Position numbers and translations under genes: made by a program. Source: Auricularia sp. M13 (lineage: Eukaryota; Basidiomycota; Agaricomycetes; Auriculariales; Auriculariaceae). From it: a DNA stretch of 64,000 nucleotides. Positions 1 through 10,660 of this stretch are shown here, piece after piece. The stretch covers positions 124,001 to 188,000 of the forward strand of contig CM073199.1 of the NCBI GenBank assembly GCA_037042915.1, in the 5' to 3' direction. The notes beneath the pieces are model-generated. The model saw nothing but the letters and a program-made list of their open reading frames with translations, had not been told where the DNA came from and did not search any database. Within the stretch, counting starts at the first letter, position 1. Each line of letters opens with the position of its first letter.

Positions 1-473
1 CAGCGGCGATCCCTTCCTGGTCTGAGTGCTTGTATGGAATTAAAGACACGGCCTGCCACGGTGGGAACTACTGTACCAGTCAGAGTCGGTCACAGTCTAT
101 GTAAATCGGCCTCCACTGCTCCATCGAACGGAGTGAACTATCGCCAGGCGGAAACGGGTTAGACTCTCATTCTGGCAAAACGTGCCGCGGAAGGAGCGCA
201 AGCGCTAGTCTGTACTGTATGACGCCGGCGCACGGAGGAAACGAAGTCGCTGCCGCACACGGCGCAGTCTCAATCGCAGTTGCGCGCCTTCGAAAGCCCG
301 CAGGTCGGAGGACTCGGTCGATACTGTCAATATCCAGGCAGGCGGGCCACAGACCGGCTGCAAACATTGCACTGTATCCCCAGCGGACTGCGGGGCACGG
401 TAGTTAGTAGAGCTCTGAGCGGCCGAGACGCCGGAAAGCAGAGTATATCATCAACCAAAGCCACTAGCAGACG
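1..473. other. Gene-free left edge
   Basis: No supportable gene seen. The short open frames here overlap one another on both strands, have no family resemblance and no convincing start or intron structure. It lies downstream of the minus-strand F-box-like gene that follows. Confidence 0.5.
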
Positions 474-1355
474 TCAAAGCTGGGAGTCAGATTCCGTCTC
501 CGTGTACACAGGCCGCCCAGCCGTCCACTGGTCCTCGCAGAACGTGACGCCGGGGCGATAGCACCACAGCTCATCCCCGCGCGTCGGCGCGTCGAGCACC
601 CACAGTCTGCGCTCGCGGTGCTCCGCGGCGTACATCTCCAGCAGCGCATACGCGTCGGCCATATAGCCGGGGTGCGTCGTCGCGCAGACGAGCAGGCGCC
701 GGACGTGCGGCCCGGAGAGGAAGAACGGCAGGATAACACTGCGCAGGCGCGGCGGGTTCCACCCGGGCGTGCAGGATTCGAGGACGATGTACTGCAGCGG
801 CAGGGCGGGGTGGAGCGATAGCGCGTTAGCCGAGTCGGCGGCGGGCAGACCGTAGTACGGATCGAGCGCCAGGCGCAGATGGGTGATGCAGTGCAGGGCG
901 GCGGACAGAGTGGGCGGCGTCGCCGCGAGCTTGCGCCAATCGGCGTCTTTCCACAGTTTGTGGCGCAGCGTGAACTTGGCCGGGCGGAAGGCGTGCACGG
1001 GCGTGGCGCTATACAGGAAGAGGAAGGTGGCAGCGAAATGCGCGACGTTGGGGAAGACGGCGGCGAGGCGGCGGTCGTGCCAGGCGTCTGGGAGGATGTC
1101 GGTCCACAGACAGCGCGTGAGCGCGAAATGGCCGTGCGGCGCCGCGGCGAGGATGGCTGCGACCTGCGCCGTCTTCGTGATGCAGACAGTATTGTACAGG
1201 ATCGGGCGCACGATAGCCAGCACGCGCCGCGAGGTCGTTGCCAGCGCACAAAGCCAGGGCTTGTCGGTCTCGCACGCGCTCCAGGCTGCCAGGGCGAAGA
1301 TTTCCTCGTACAGTTCCACAGGCAGGCGCGCCGCGTAGATCAGATCCAGTGCCAT
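474..1355 (-). CDS. F-box-like protein
   Basis: Single-exon gene of 293 residues. Residues about 10-55 (LPVELYEEIFALAAWSA, then an Arg-rich stretch and RPILYNTV) have the helix pattern of the F-box-like domain common in basidiomycete proteins that start LPxELxxxIF. The rest has weak leucine-rich periodicity, as expected of the substrate-recognition part of a fungal F-box protein. The known role of the family is to join SKP1 and bring targets to an SCF ubiquitin ligase; the target here is unknown. The start is the first ATG of the frame and leaves the F-box a few residues from the N-terminus. It is shorter than the 450-512 residue F-box genes elsewhere in the window and is not a close relative of them. 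Confidence 0.6.
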   Translation of the reverse strand: MALDLIYAARLPVELYEEIFALAAWSACETDKPWLCALATTSRRVLAIVRPILYNTVCITKTAQVAAILAAAPHGHFALTRCLWTDILPDAWHDRRLAAVFPNVAHFAATFLFLYSATPVHAFRPAKFTLRHKLWKDADWRKLAATPPTLSAALHCITHLRLALDPYYGLPAADSANALSLHPALPLQYIVLESCTPGWNPPRLRSVILPFFLSGPHVRRLLVCATTHPGYMADAYALLEMYAAEHRERRLWVLDAPTRGDELWCYRPGVTFCEDQWTAGRPVYTETESDSQL

Positions 1356-1597
1356 AAGTGAAGCACATGCGGCGCAATCAGCGCTGGCCAGCTCAAAGCA
1401 AGAAGCCTGATCGGAGACATCGCGGAGCTTGAAGGTCTGCCTCCTACTTCCATTGTTTATTGTCTAATCCTGGGAGAGCGGTAGGATGCAGAAGTTGCCT
1501 TTCGAAGCAAGATTACGATTTGGTTTCAGAGTACACTAAGTACTAGAAATACAAGTATGTTCCCAGCAAACGTGGGCTCGATAGAACAGAATTTAGA

Positions 1598-2048
1598 TCA
1601 CGCAGTCGGGTCGTTCAGACGCTGCTTCGCCTCGCCCTTATCATGCTTGATGTTCCCTATCAACACGCGTCAGTACTCAGTACAACCCGCTCCGCCGACC
1701 CCAAAAGAAAAGAAACGCACCTTGCGCCTGCTGCTGCTTATCGCCAGTGATAGCACCGATAACGGCGTCCTTCTTGCCCGCGACGCGGTCGATAGTGCCC
1801 TCGGCGTACGCCTTGGACTCGGCGGCCTTGAGCTCGGCCTCGCCCGCGGCGTGCTCCTTGCGGCCCGAGTCGACCCACGTCGTCGCGCCCGTCATATTGC
1901 CGATCTACGAGTACGCGAGGAAACGTCAGCGCCATCCGAAGTGCGCGAGACGGGGAGGACGTACGGTCTCGACGACGGTGCCCTTGACGGAGTGGAACTG
2001 GCCGGTGGTCTTGTTCGGCTCGTTGTTGTTGTACGATGAGTTCGACAT
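1598..2048 (-). CDS. CsbD-like stress protein
   Basis: Three exons (1965-2048, 1721-1904, 1598-1656) with GT..AG introns of 60 and 64 bp give a 108-residue hydrophilic protein. Joining them in phase yields the arrangement of CsbD-like proteins: N-terminal [17 protein letters not shown], a repeated KGTVVETIGN / [16 protein letters not shown] pattern, and a C-terminal [12 protein letters not shown] tail. In bacteria CsbD is a general stress protein; fungal CsbD-like proteins are small, abundant and of uncertain function, probably cytosolic. The protein has no membrane segment and is rich in Lys, Glu, Gly and Ala, so it is likely partly disordered. The first exon ends at a clean GTACGT donor. 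The neighbouring EthD-like gene is divergent, so the 455 bp between them probably holds both promoters. Confidence 0.85.
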
Positions 2049-2503
2049 GTTGTTAGAGTTCGTAAGGGTGAGTGTTGTTCGTAAGAGAGATGCGAGTGTG
2101 TGTCTTTGGTGAGCGAGTGAGGAGCTGTGGGAGGCGCGCTTTATAGGGGACAGGGGGTGACGTCAAAATGCGGGGAAGTGCCACCGAAGCTCAACTGCAA
2201 CACGCTCTGACATCATCAGACGGTGGCGGTGCAATGACGTCGGTCAGTCAGAATACTCCCGCGCGTCGACAAAGCGCGAGCAGTTGGTCGACTCGGAGCT
2301 CCGCGGCAAAGATGAACAGCGTACATCTTCCGTCGGCCGTCGGTGGCCGGTGGTCGGAGCCGCCGGTGCTCGATGCCTCGCCGAGCCAGACCGTTGTTCC
2401 AGACTTGTCGGCGCGTCCAAAAGCGTCCAGAGGCTTCGCAAACGCCGAGTTGGTTAAATACCGCGAGACTGAGCATGATTTGCGCACAAGTTATTTGTAA
2501 ACG

Positions 2504-3245
2504 ATGCCAGCAGGCGCGCTCATCGCGTTCCTCGAGCCGGGGCCCAACACGCCCGTCGAGGTCTTCAAAGGTCTGTCATCCATCTTCCAGACTTGAATGT
2601 CCAGTAAATGTACTCACGGAAGACGCGCGCCCGGCAGAAATATTCGCAACAGAGCACCTCCCGCCTGTAATGAAGCTGCCCGAATTCACGCGCGGCGCAG
2701 CGTACCGCACCGCAGACGGCAGCGCGCCCTCCTGGGGCGCCGTCTTCACCCTCAGCGACGTCGGCGTGCTGCAGACGCCCGCCGTCCACCGGCAGGAGAG
2801 CGCGCGCAAACAAGCGATGCTCGCGGACCTCGCGGCCGTCGACCAACGCGTGCTCCTGCTGCTCACCGACTCCTTCTCTCCCTCCGGCTCCATCTCGCCC
2901 TTCGCCTCGCACGCGGAATCCGAATATTCCACCGTCCAACCAGAACCAGAACCGGGCACCGCAATAGCCCTCGTAGGCCTGAAACCCGACGTGGGCGCGT
3001 GGGTGCTCGACGGGCACAACGCGCTCGTCGAATCGGTCCCCGGCTGGCTGCGCACGCGCACCTTCCGGCTCGTCAGCGCCATCGCAAAGGGGCCCGCGGT
3101 CGAGGGCAGGCCGATGCCGCAGCTCGTGGCGTTGCATGAATTCCGGAGCGCCGACGCGCTGCAGACGAAGGAGTTTCTCGAGGCCGCGCCGAGCGACCAT
3201 GAGGAGCTGCAGGTCCGGACGGCGGTTTTGTATCAGGTTTTGTAG
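2504..3245 (+). CDS. EthD-like (dimeric alpha/beta barrel) protein
   Basis: Two exons (2504-2570 and 2623-3245) joined across a 52 bp intron give 229 residues beginning MPAGALIAFLEPGPNTP. The opening strand followed by an acidic helix and 'ARPAEIFATEHLPP...FTRGAAYR' matches a common basidiomycete family with two degenerate EthD/ABM-like ferredoxin folds (first half about 1-110, second from about ALVGLKPD on). EthD-type proteins are small dimeric barrels; no catalytic residue is defined for the fungal branch and no substrate can be assigned. The ATG chosen is the only one that leaves the first strand intact and splices in frame. It lies head-to-head with the CsbD-like gene. Confidence 0.7.
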
Positions 3246-4524
3246 TTTTTCTGGTAGGAACTGTGGCGCCGATGTAGGATTATGTGTGGTATATGGGAAG
3301 GATTATTTCATTCTTGATGGATTATAACGCTGTCGTGCGGATTACAGCAGCTAGAATACTGTACAGGTAAATGCCGCATGTCAGCATGCATACGCTGTGA
3401 TCTGTATGGGCCGCGCCAGAATCTACAAGCGCCATGGACCGGCCTGAGCGAGGAGGAGCAACGGAAGAAAAATCATTCATTCTCCGCCGCACTCCTCCGA
3501 CACGAACCACTCGCTCAAATTCTCTGCACGTCCTACGCAGCCTCCTGCGCTCCTTTTCTCCGATTTCTCATATAGCTTGCAATACTGCGAAATTTTTTGG
3601 CCCTCTGAACGCGCGGCTCTGGCATCTGGAATCTTTTTCTTTCCAGCATCATACCGCAAGCAGCGTCGTGTATCACTAATGGGACAACCTAGTACGGTAT
3701 ATTATTTAAGTATGATTCTGACACTGCGCGCCGCGTCTAACTCCGCACAAAAGGACGCCAGTCAAGCTTTGTACCTTCCCCGAGTCCGACAATACCAGCA
3801 CTGGACGTCTGTACGCGCGTCGCACGCTCTTTCTTCTCGATTCTGCGCTTGAAAGGTCTATCCAGCTTCTGTAGTTCTGTGCGACTGCAAAGACGCACCC
3901 TCCGCTGTCTGCATTCATTTCTTTTTGCCGCCTTCTGGAGCTGCCTGCATTCGTGCATTCATCTTCTGCATTCGCCTCTTCCCGCGCGTGCTATGTCATC
4001 CGACCTGCTCTCTTCCCGTTTCGCTGTTGTCTGTGTCCACATTTTTTCATGTTAACGTATACGCTACTTGGCCTCCTTGTGCCGAAGTTCACCGCCGTCA
4101 AACTTGAAATCGCTCGGCTTGGAAATTTTCTGCGCGAGGCTGTGGCCCTAGTTCCGCAGGCAGAGCGCCACGAGTAATCGTAGGAGATTCTTACATCACC
4201 GCCATCTCCCCTCAAGCGTTGCGAAGGAAGCGTGAATCTCAAAGAACGCGCTCGACTGGCTTCCCGGCGCATCGCTCTGTCAGTGCCTCGCACGTCAGAG
4301 CGACCGGAGTCGCGCAGACGGTTCGGGTGTTTCACTTTCTGGCTGAGAGTTAACTGTCTGCATTAGAGGCAACGCACTGCCAAAGGTCCCGCTTTCTTTC
4401 TCCCCGCCGGGATAGGACGCGGGCAGGAAGCTTCACATATTACTGCGTCTCATACTACGACAACTATTACCATTCAATTCCGTAAAGACCCTACTGAAAC
4501 TCGAAAGACGGCTCCGAGCATGCT
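3246..4524. other. Gene-free stretch
   Basis: Only short pyrimidine-rich open frames with no recognisable domain. The plus strand from about 3900 to 4060 is rich in CT and TTC runs, like promoter or UTR sequence, but no gene could be built from it. Confidence 0.5.
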
Positions 4525-4852
4525 CTACATCGCACACCATCCTGTCTCTGCGCGTTAAGTGGCGAATGAAGGCCATCAGTTACGGGGAAGGGGTTGAAGA
4601 AGAATGCAGAATACACGCACGGTATTGCAGCTGAAGGTGCATCGCGAGCGTCTGCCGGCAGTCAAATTCCGCACTGCAGTCCGGACATTGCAATTGGAAG
4701 CGGCGCTCTTGCCTGTGTTGCAGAGCTGCGGCTCTAGATGACGCAGTGGTCGTCGCTGAACTTGACGAGCCTAACTTGCGCGAATCCGGTGATATTGGGC
4801 CTGGCGTCGGTACTGGCTGCAATTGACCATGGCTCAGGCAGGCTCCGAGCAT
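4525..4852 (-). CDS. Zinc-finger (CPDC) small protein, C-terminal exons
   Basis: Two exons (4621-4852 and 4525-4541) can be joined in phase. The frame is Ser/Thr/Pro rich and ends in a finger FQLQCPDCSAEF...MH, spacing C-x2-C-x12-H, followed after the intron by a Cys seven residues on and a stop. This matches the layout of the other small zinc-finger genes of this window (9.5, 17.4, 26.7, 29.8 and 44.4 kb), each of which has the intron just after the finger His. A stop codon lies directly before the first ATG, so this may be the true start or the upstream exons are lost or unseen. It is followed by a same-strand F-box gene upstream at 5.5-7.1 kb, repeating the F-box/zinc-finger association. 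The terminal exon is the least certain part. Confidence 0.5.
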
Positions 4853-5527
4853 TCAATGAATCAATATGGACATACCGCCGTGTACGGTGAGGCCTGCGCG
4901 GGTGAAGAGGGTGGGGGTTGCGCCGGAAGGCGGAGGCCCGCGGCTAGAACACACTTAGCACGTCGACTCGACGTTCGTTAACCAGATCAAGCAGCACGTA
5001 CTGGTTGGCCGCGCGACGCGCGTTGGGACTCGAGGTTGCATGGGATGCTGCATAGTCACGGTCAAGAAGAGCGCGAGATCAGAGAACAAGAGCAAGAGCG
5101 CGAACATTCTGTCGTGGCTAAAATGCGTCCGCTCGGCGGCATGCCGCCGCCCGCGGTTCTCATTCTGACAGAATTCTGATCTTAGCTCATGTGCAGACGG
5201 GCCGAAGAGCTGTGCTTTCCGCCATCGATTCCTTCGTTATCAGTACATGTGTTGCCAAACACCAGCATTGCCTACAGCTCCCATTCTGATGTTGATCCAT
5301 GAATTCAGGCGACACACAGCTCCCTTCATCGAGAAGCGTACCTTTCAGGTCGCATCGACTAAGCTCATCTCTGCGCGCGGGGACAATTCGAGCGCAATAT
5401 GAAGGCCACCGTTTGCAAACTCCATCCCGCGGTCTCTAGTTGGGCAGGAGATTGCAGAGCAAAGTCGCACCGTGATTGTTAAAATAAATTCCAAGAAAGA
5501 TTCAGTATGACGGAACAGCGCAGCAAC
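4853..5527. other. Gene-free stretch
   Basis: No gene supported. It could hide upstream exons of the small zinc-finger gene on the minus strand; none joins convincingly. Confidence 0.4.
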
Positions 5528-7066
5528 CTATGGCCAATCCCACGACATGAGGTCGCTCAGAGGGCGCAGGTCGGACGGCCGCCGAGGATCGAAATCCACG
5601 TCCCGCGCCATCGCAAAGAGCGCAGCCATGTCGCGCACATGGCTCTGCAGCAGCATCACCCCGGTGAAAGCGAGCGCGTCGAGGACTTGAGAGTCGTACA
5701 CCAGCTGCCACGCGAGGAACTCGCGGATCTGTAGCGGCGCGACGATGGTCTGCTCGTCGGACGGGTCGATGCCGTTGTACGAGCGCGCGATGAACTCGAC
5801 GCGGCGCAGGCGCGGACACACCAGCGCGCGCGCGTGCGTGTGCGGTGCGAGGAAGAATATGCCTGCGCCGTCGTACTCGACCGGGCCGTGTCCGGGCGCA
5901 TTCGACCACGGGCGCAGGAGGAAGATGCGAAGTTGCAGGAGCGCAGGCGCGGGTGGGAGGACGTCGCCGATGGTCCATGCGAGCTCGCTGACGCTCAGCT
6001 GCGTCAGCCGCGAGAAGACCGCCGCGTCCGGGCGCAGCGCGACTGGGATATCGAGAAACGAGCGCTCCACGCCGCGCGTGTCGCGCATGTCGATGTTCAG
6101 CCCTGCGGCGTAGTAAATGGACAGGCTGTCTATCTGCCCCATGTTTTCTATCATGGCGCACACGGTCTCCGACACAGCGTTGCGTCTGCGAGAGACCCTT
6201 GCCCAGGACAGCGTGATGTGCGGTATGGTCAGACACGAGAGCCACGGCAGTATGAGCGCGAGAGAAAGCCTGCTTGTTTCGACGACCACGCCGAAGGAAT
6301 CAAGACTGTTTAGCCGCTGTATGGTCTCCTGGGGTAGTTCAGCCGACAATTCTTTGGAGGAAGCAAGTGACACGACCAATGTATCCAGCGCGGGCATTCG
6401 ATCAAGGACCGTTGGCAGAGACGACGCAAGGGTATCCTCGAATGGGAGGAAAAACAATCGGCGCATGTGCAGGTAAGCGCTTGCCGACAGCAGGTCAACA
6501 TTGCCATTCAATTTCAATCGGCTCAAGGACGGAGCTTCGCCCAACAACCAGGAAGCGTCGGTGCGAATGTCCCAAAGAGACAAATGGTGGAGAATAGGAG
6601 CTTCGCTCCTCATAGCTTCGCGTAAAATCGGTTGCAGAGACTGTCCGGGTTCGTATTGGACCTGCAAATGGAGGGACCGAATGTGGTGCAAGTGATGCGT
6701 GAGGCATTGTGAGACTTCCACAATGTTTGCGTCGTTCAATATCACGTCCAGAGAGACAGGGGCGCCTTGGGTCCGCTCCAACAGGCTCGCAAGCGCACAA
6801 GGGACATCCACCCTGATGGCGTCAGACGAGAGATAGGACCACAGTCGGGGCGCGGAGAGTGAAACTGATCTCCAGCGGCGGCAAACGTGTGATACAGATA
6901 TCCTGTCCTTGAATTTGAGATAGGAAAGCGCCTCGACCAAGAGTTCAGTTGGTAGTCGCATAATCGACCGTTGACCGCCAAGAAAATCGAACAGCGCGCA
7001 CTCAAATATATCGCGCACGCGAGCAGCGGCATCCCGAGGCGCCAGATCGTAATCCCTGATATCCAT
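5528..7066 (-). CDS. F-box protein, 512 residues
   Basis: Single long open frame. An N-terminal helix of about 33 residues is followed by a clear F-box at about 34-80 (MRLPTELLVEALSYLKFKDR, then VCRRWRSVSLSAPRLWSYL). The remaining 430 residues have the irregular Leu-rich strands typical of fungal F-box substrate domains. Expected role: SKP1-binding receptor of an SCF ubiquitin ligase. The ATG used keeps a pre-F-box helix that is also present, in diverged form, in the F-box proteins at 24.3 and 33.8 kb, so those three belong to one subfamily. A second open frame just upstream (about 7079-7279) ends in helical sequence of similar character to the proposed first exon of those two genes, so an unseen 5' exon is possible. 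Confidence 0.8.
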   Translation of the reverse strand: MDIRDYDLAPRDAAARVRDIFECALFDFLGGQRSIMRLPTELLVEALSYLKFKDRISVSHVCRRWRSVSLSAPRLWSYLSSDAIRVDVPCALASLLERTQGAPVSLDVILNDANIVEVSQCLTHHLHHIRSLHLQVQYEPGQSLQPILREAMRSEAPILHHLSLWDIRTDASWLLGEAPSLSRLKLNGNVDLLSASAYLHMRRLFFLPFEDTLASSLPTVLDRMPALDTLVVSLASSKELSAELPQETIQRLNSLDSFGVVVETSRLSLALILPWLSCLTIPHITLSWARVSRRRNAVSETVCAMIENMGQIDSLSIYYAAGLNIDMRDTRGVERSFLDIPVALRPDAAVFSRLTQLSVSELAWTIGDVLPPAPALLQLRIFLLRPWSNAPGHGPVEYDGAGIFFLAPHTHARALVCPRLRRVEFIARSYNGIDPSDEQTIVAPLQIREFLAWQLVYDSQVLDALAFTGVMLLQSHVRDMAALFAMARDVDFDPRRPSDLRPLSDLMSWDWP

Positions 7067-7430
7067 CCAGTAACGTCAGCGTATCATCAGTTCGGCGAAA
7101 GTGATAAATTCTGACTTGTCGAGTTCAAGTTCGTCTCGCAGCGCCTGCTGGAGCGCCTGTTGAATAAAACCGGGTAGCTGTTCCAGTGCAATTCCGGTAG
7201 GAGACCTGCGCATAGCACTGATATGTGGCAGGCGCCGTAGATGCACGAACACAACGATGGACAAGCAGCGTATCGGCAAACCCCGAGTCTTCCGGACTTG
7301 CTACCTCTTCTGTACTCGAATGCAGCCATACTCCACGTTGATTGATCACTCCATGCTCATATTTTCAATATAACCTGCCGTTGAGCACAAGTCCCGGGGC
7401 TATAACGGGCACACCGAACTCGCACCTCAG
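7067..7430. other. Intergenic; possible F-box 5' exon
   Basis: The minus strand at about 7079-7279 encodes a helical stretch (QLPGFIQQALQQALRDELEL) that may belong to the F-box gene downstream, but no splice junction in phase was found. Nothing else seen. Confidence 0.3.
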
Positions 7431-7674
7431 CAGTCAGTTCAGTAAGTCTCGTGTAATGTCGTATCTTTATGTGTAGATCTAATAAACAATCAGGACGCGG
7501 ATTCTGTGAAGCATGAGACGAATAGAGATCACTGAAAATGTGCAGAAGGGAACAGGATGCCACGAATCAAGTAATTTACATTGGGACTGCAACAATGCAC
7601 GAATACAGCACAAGACACACTTTATGGGACAAAATCAGATAGGTACGGCATTTAAGGAAGCCTGGAGATTCAAG

Positions 7675-9111
7675 TTACAGTACGGGTACTACGGGGCTAC
7701 TGCTGCAGATTGTGAGTGAACGATACTGCGAGGCGATGGGTAGACGGCATACATACGAGTCGGGATCCGTGGGCATGCGAAGATGCGGACGAACTATATC
7801 CTCGTCGCCCTCGAGAATGACGCCGTCCAACTGCAGCATCGGCAGCGGCGACAGAGGCAACTCCGCCAGAGAGACAGCGACGAACGCGGCCAGTTTTTCC
7901 GTTTGCGCGTACCTCACATCGCCTGTGCCTGTCGCAAGACGTAGGCATTCAAGTTTGGCGCAGGAAATGCTCCACTTCTTGCCGAGGACGGGAAGTGTCC
8001 CGGAATCCAGGCGCACGACGAGTTCCTTGAGATTGGGGAACGGGAGAAGGTGGCGGGCAAGGAAGCCCCAGAGCGTATCCGGCATTGTCAGCTGGACGAG
8101 GCGTTCCGCGAATCCGTAGTCGCGCAGGAAGGAAATCGGCGGCCTGACGCCGGCCAAGTACCGGCGCGCCGTCTGCCCAAATATACGTTTGAACTTGGTC
8201 TCTGTGCTGGAGACGCAGATGTCGAATAACTCTTTTCGGCTTTGACGACGGTCGCAGAAGTCGACGCTGAGGTCTCCAGATAGCTGCTGGACTAAACGCG
8301 AGGCGATGTCTGCGCCAGCACCGCGAACGCGGAAGGATGGCATCTGATCGTAGGGAATAACGCCGACCAGGAATTTGAGTGACGAGGGATTCATCGAGCA
8401 TTCGAGCGTCTCGACGCCAGAAGGGAGGCCGGTCGGAAATTCGAGATCCTCTGGAACACGCAGCCGTCCAGAATGCAAACCGAACCGACGCATGCGTGGA
8501 AAGATCGCGAATAACGTCGGCACAACATAGAATGTTTCCGATCTGGTGAAGCCGAAGTCTACATCGATTACGGAGGCGAAAGCAGGGTAGGAAACGTTGA
8601 AGAGTTCCACGTCACGGAAACCGGCGAACTCCAGCTTGGGCGCGTTCCCGCAGAATGTGTCGCCGGGCAGCTTAGGTAGCGGGATGCTCCTCGGGGTGAT
8701 TATGAATACTTCAAAGCCCTCTAAGGCTGGCGCAGGATGTCGCAGGGCAGCAAAGAGGTCATCCGCCTGCTCGTAATGAACCGCCGTCCAGAGATTCTGT
8801 ATTTGATCCATCCGCGAGGCGAGCACCGGTAGGACGTCGTCCGATATTCGACGGCATGGGATAGAGACGCTGACCTCGAGAAATATTTTTCTCTTTCTCG
8901 CCTGTGCGACACGCAAAAGGAAGAGGTCGATTGCGTTGTCGGAGGGTGAAAGCAAGCGGATATAACGCCAATACGTGGGATGATCGAGCGCCACGCGCCG
9001 CCAGTGGCGAGACACCGCGAGAGGAGCAAAAAGATCATGCAGCTCGAGGTAGTCAAGTACCCTAGCTATGAGCTCGGAGGGTAGGCTGAATGACCACTCG
9101 CCGGCGAACAT
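7675..9111 (-). CDS. F-box protein, 478 residues (pair A)
   Basis: Single-exon gene. F-box at residues about 10-52 (LPSELIARVLDYLELHDLFA, then SRHWRRVALDHPTYWRYIRL). The C-terminal part has repeated short Leu/Phe strands with no named domain. It is the paralogue of the gene at 28162-29598, with the same length, and of the interrupted gene at 30361-33611. The start ATG is preceded by TTCGGACCGTC, a leader shared with both paralogues, which supports the start. It is divergent from a zinc-finger gene whose ATG lies 369 bp away, so the two probably share a bidirectional promoter. Expected function is substrate recognition for an SCF ubiquitin ligase. Confidence 0.85.
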   Translation of the reverse strand: MFAGEWSFSLPSELIARVLDYLELHDLFAPLAVSRHWRRVALDHPTYWRYIRLLSPSDNAIDLFLLRVAQARKRKIFLEVSVSIPCRRISDDVLPVLASRMDQIQNLWTAVHYEQADDLFAALRHPAPALEGFEVFIITPRSIPLPKLPGDTFCGNAPKLEFAGFRDVELFNVSYPAFASVIDVDFGFTRSETFYVVPTLFAIFPRMRRFGLHSGRLRVPEDLEFPTGLPSGVETLECSMNPSSLKFLVGVIPYDQMPSFRVRGAGADIASRLVQQLSGDLSVDFCDRRQSRKELFDICVSSTETKFKRIFGQTARRYLAGVRPPISFLRDYGFAERLVQLTMPDTLWGFLARHLLPFPNLKELVVRLDSGTLPVLGKKWSISCAKLECLRLATGTGDVRYAQTEKLAAFVAVSLAELPLSPLPMLQLDGVILEGDEDIVRPHLRMPTDPDSYVCRLPIASQYRSLTICSSSPVVPVL

Positions 9112-9422
9112 GACGGTCCGAAGTAACCGGGCGCTGCGGTGTTCGAATTAGCAATGCTGTCTTTAGATCCGGGTTATTTCCGAAGCCGAAGGTCTTTTTG
9201 TGAAGTTGAGTGTACCAGCTACACCCCTAGAATACTTGCATATCGCTCAGTCAATTCAGCCCTAGTTTACTGCTTGCATCGATTCTCAGCCCGACCAACA
9301 CGTGTATCGATGCGTGACGGGGCCGCACTAAGTACTTCCGTGTTCCTCATGACCTGCTTCTGAGCGCCCGTATTTCAGAAGAGCTGTCAGATTCCAGGAA
9401 CGCCGTCTAGAAGCCGCAGCGA

Positions 9423-9428
9423 TATAAA
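9423..9428 (+). promoter_or_regulatory. TATA box of zinc-finger gene (pair A)
   Basis: GCGATATAAAGC lies 53 bp before the ATG at 9481. The same word occurs at the same distance before the paralogous gene on the minus strand at 27.83 kb, so it is conserved through the duplication. Confidence 0.6.
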
Positions 9429-9480
9429 GCAACGCGCAATCGCACTGAAATCAGTTCCAACATCTGTGCTCCTCTCCCAG

Positions 9481-10499
9481 ATGCAGCACCGCAACTACAA
9501 TGCCAGAATCGACGGCGAGAACAGCGAGGAAGACGAACAGCAGAGTCGTTCCCGTAAGCTTCCGATACCCTTGGCTATCCACGTACTCATTCACCTGCAT
9601 AGGTTCGAGCCGTCCGTCAAGCATCGCCCCTCATCCGTCTGGCAATCATCGGGAATGGGATCCCAGGCGCCAGCCAACGGCACGTACAACTCTTTCCCAC
9701 TCTTTAGCGACTGACCTCTCACTCTTTTCACATAGCACGAGCAACTGATGGTGCCGGATCCCGAGCTAGTCAGCCAGCTCCCCATCTTGAGTCCCTTCCG
9801 CAGGCAGATATCTCCGAGCCATCCCTGCGCTGTAAGCACACCATTCCTGCGACTCAAATACAGTTCTGACGGGCTAGACTGTTCACTAGATCGCTGAGAC
9901 GCCGCGGGTCAGCTTGAGCCCCGGCCCGTTTCCTCGGCAGGACGACCCGATGAAGAGTATGCGGCTGCTTAGTCGCATAGGTCGGGATATGTCGCCGTGC
10001 CCTCATCGGAAGTTGGACTCCCCGAGCCCAGTCACAGCGTACCCCGGTTCCGCGGCCTCCACTTCCACCTCGCGCACAGCGTCTCCGGACGTGCAGTCTC
10101 AATCTCGCACAGCTTCCCCGTCCGTGCACTCACGGGCTGCAACGGCGTCACCGGCCGTCTACTCCCGCGCTGCACCGGCGTCCCCAGCTCTCTACTCGCT
10201 CGCGTCTCCGGCCCCGAACACCCGCTCGCGCACAGCATCTCGCGCGCAGACCCCCATGAGTCCGTCGTCATGGCAAAACGCCCCTTCGCAGGCCTCGTCG
10301 CGCGCAAGCTCCGTCAGCCTCACGCCAGAGCCCCAGCAGCTCTTCCGGTGCCCCGATTGCGGCACGCCGTTTGCTACGCGGGATGTTCTGAACATGCATC
10401 TTGACGCACAGTTTGGTACGTCCTCGTTTCGCTTTGCTATCTGATTATTGCGAGCCTAACGCACAAACTGTAGTGCGCGGATACTGCACCCACCCGTGA
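9481..10499 (+). CDS. Small Ser/Pro-rich zinc-finger protein (pair A)
   Basis: Five exons can be joined in phase (9481-9553, 9603-9636, 9774-9831, 9899-10415, 10474-10499) for about 235 residues. The N-terminus is acidic (ENSEEDEQQS), the middle is a long low-complexity stretch of Ser, Ala, Thr and Pro repeats, and the C-terminus is a finger LFRCPDCGTPFATRD...MH with an intron after the following DAQF, then VRGYCTHP and stop. Spacing is C-x2-C-x12-H-x9-C, so it is a C2HC-like or degenerate C2H2 finger. The exon 2 donor (GTCTGG) is weak and is the least secure junction; the last two exons match the paralogue at 26.7 kb almost word for word. No known family name can be given. It is head-to-head with an F-box gene. 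Confidence 0.65.
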
Positions 10500-10589
10500 C
10501 AGAGTCTCTCCCGACGGGATGGAGGACAACACCAGACAAGAGAATGAAGAAATGCATCCTGTGAGACCACGCTCTCGGAAATTTGTTTT

Positions 10590-10660
10590 TGGCTATGGCC
10601 TGTTTTACAATGCTCTCAACTGTGACGACAATTTACGTTGACGACCTGGCAAATCATATG
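10590..10660 (+). repeat. Dispersed 3'-flank repeat (three copies)
   Basis: A block ending in the word TTACGTTGACGACCTGGC has relatives on the opposite strand at about 24010-24100 and 26530-26620, each with CTCTC..CTGTGA and a GACGACCTG-like end. Two copies lie 3' of the duplicated zinc-finger genes; the third lies 3' of the F-box gene at 24.3 kb. Its nature is unknown. Confidence 0.45.

Larger units (their letters stand above)
7431..10660. repeat. Inverted segmental duplication, copy 1
   Basis: This segment is the reverse complement relative of about 26530-29826. It carries, in order, a 70 bp leftover of a small zinc-finger gene 3' end (TTCAGTAAGTCTCG motif), a minus-strand F-box gene, the head-to-head zinc-finger gene and their 3' flank. 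The second copy has the same parts in the opposite orientation. Coding and non-coding parts are both recognisably alike; the zinc-finger last exons are near identical while the 5' exons have diverged. Copy 1 ends abruptly inside the neighbouring zinc-finger gene tail, which marks a duplication edge at about 7431. Confidence 0.8.

Noticed and set aside
879-1361. Long plus-strand open frames over the 474-1355 F-box-like gene
   Set aside because: They are shadows of a GC-rich minus-strand gene, with Arg/Gly-rich composition and no domain.
5502-6245. Minus-strand Arg/His-rich frame inside the 5.5 kb F-box gene
   Set aside because: It is another frame of the F-box coding sequence and has no family features.
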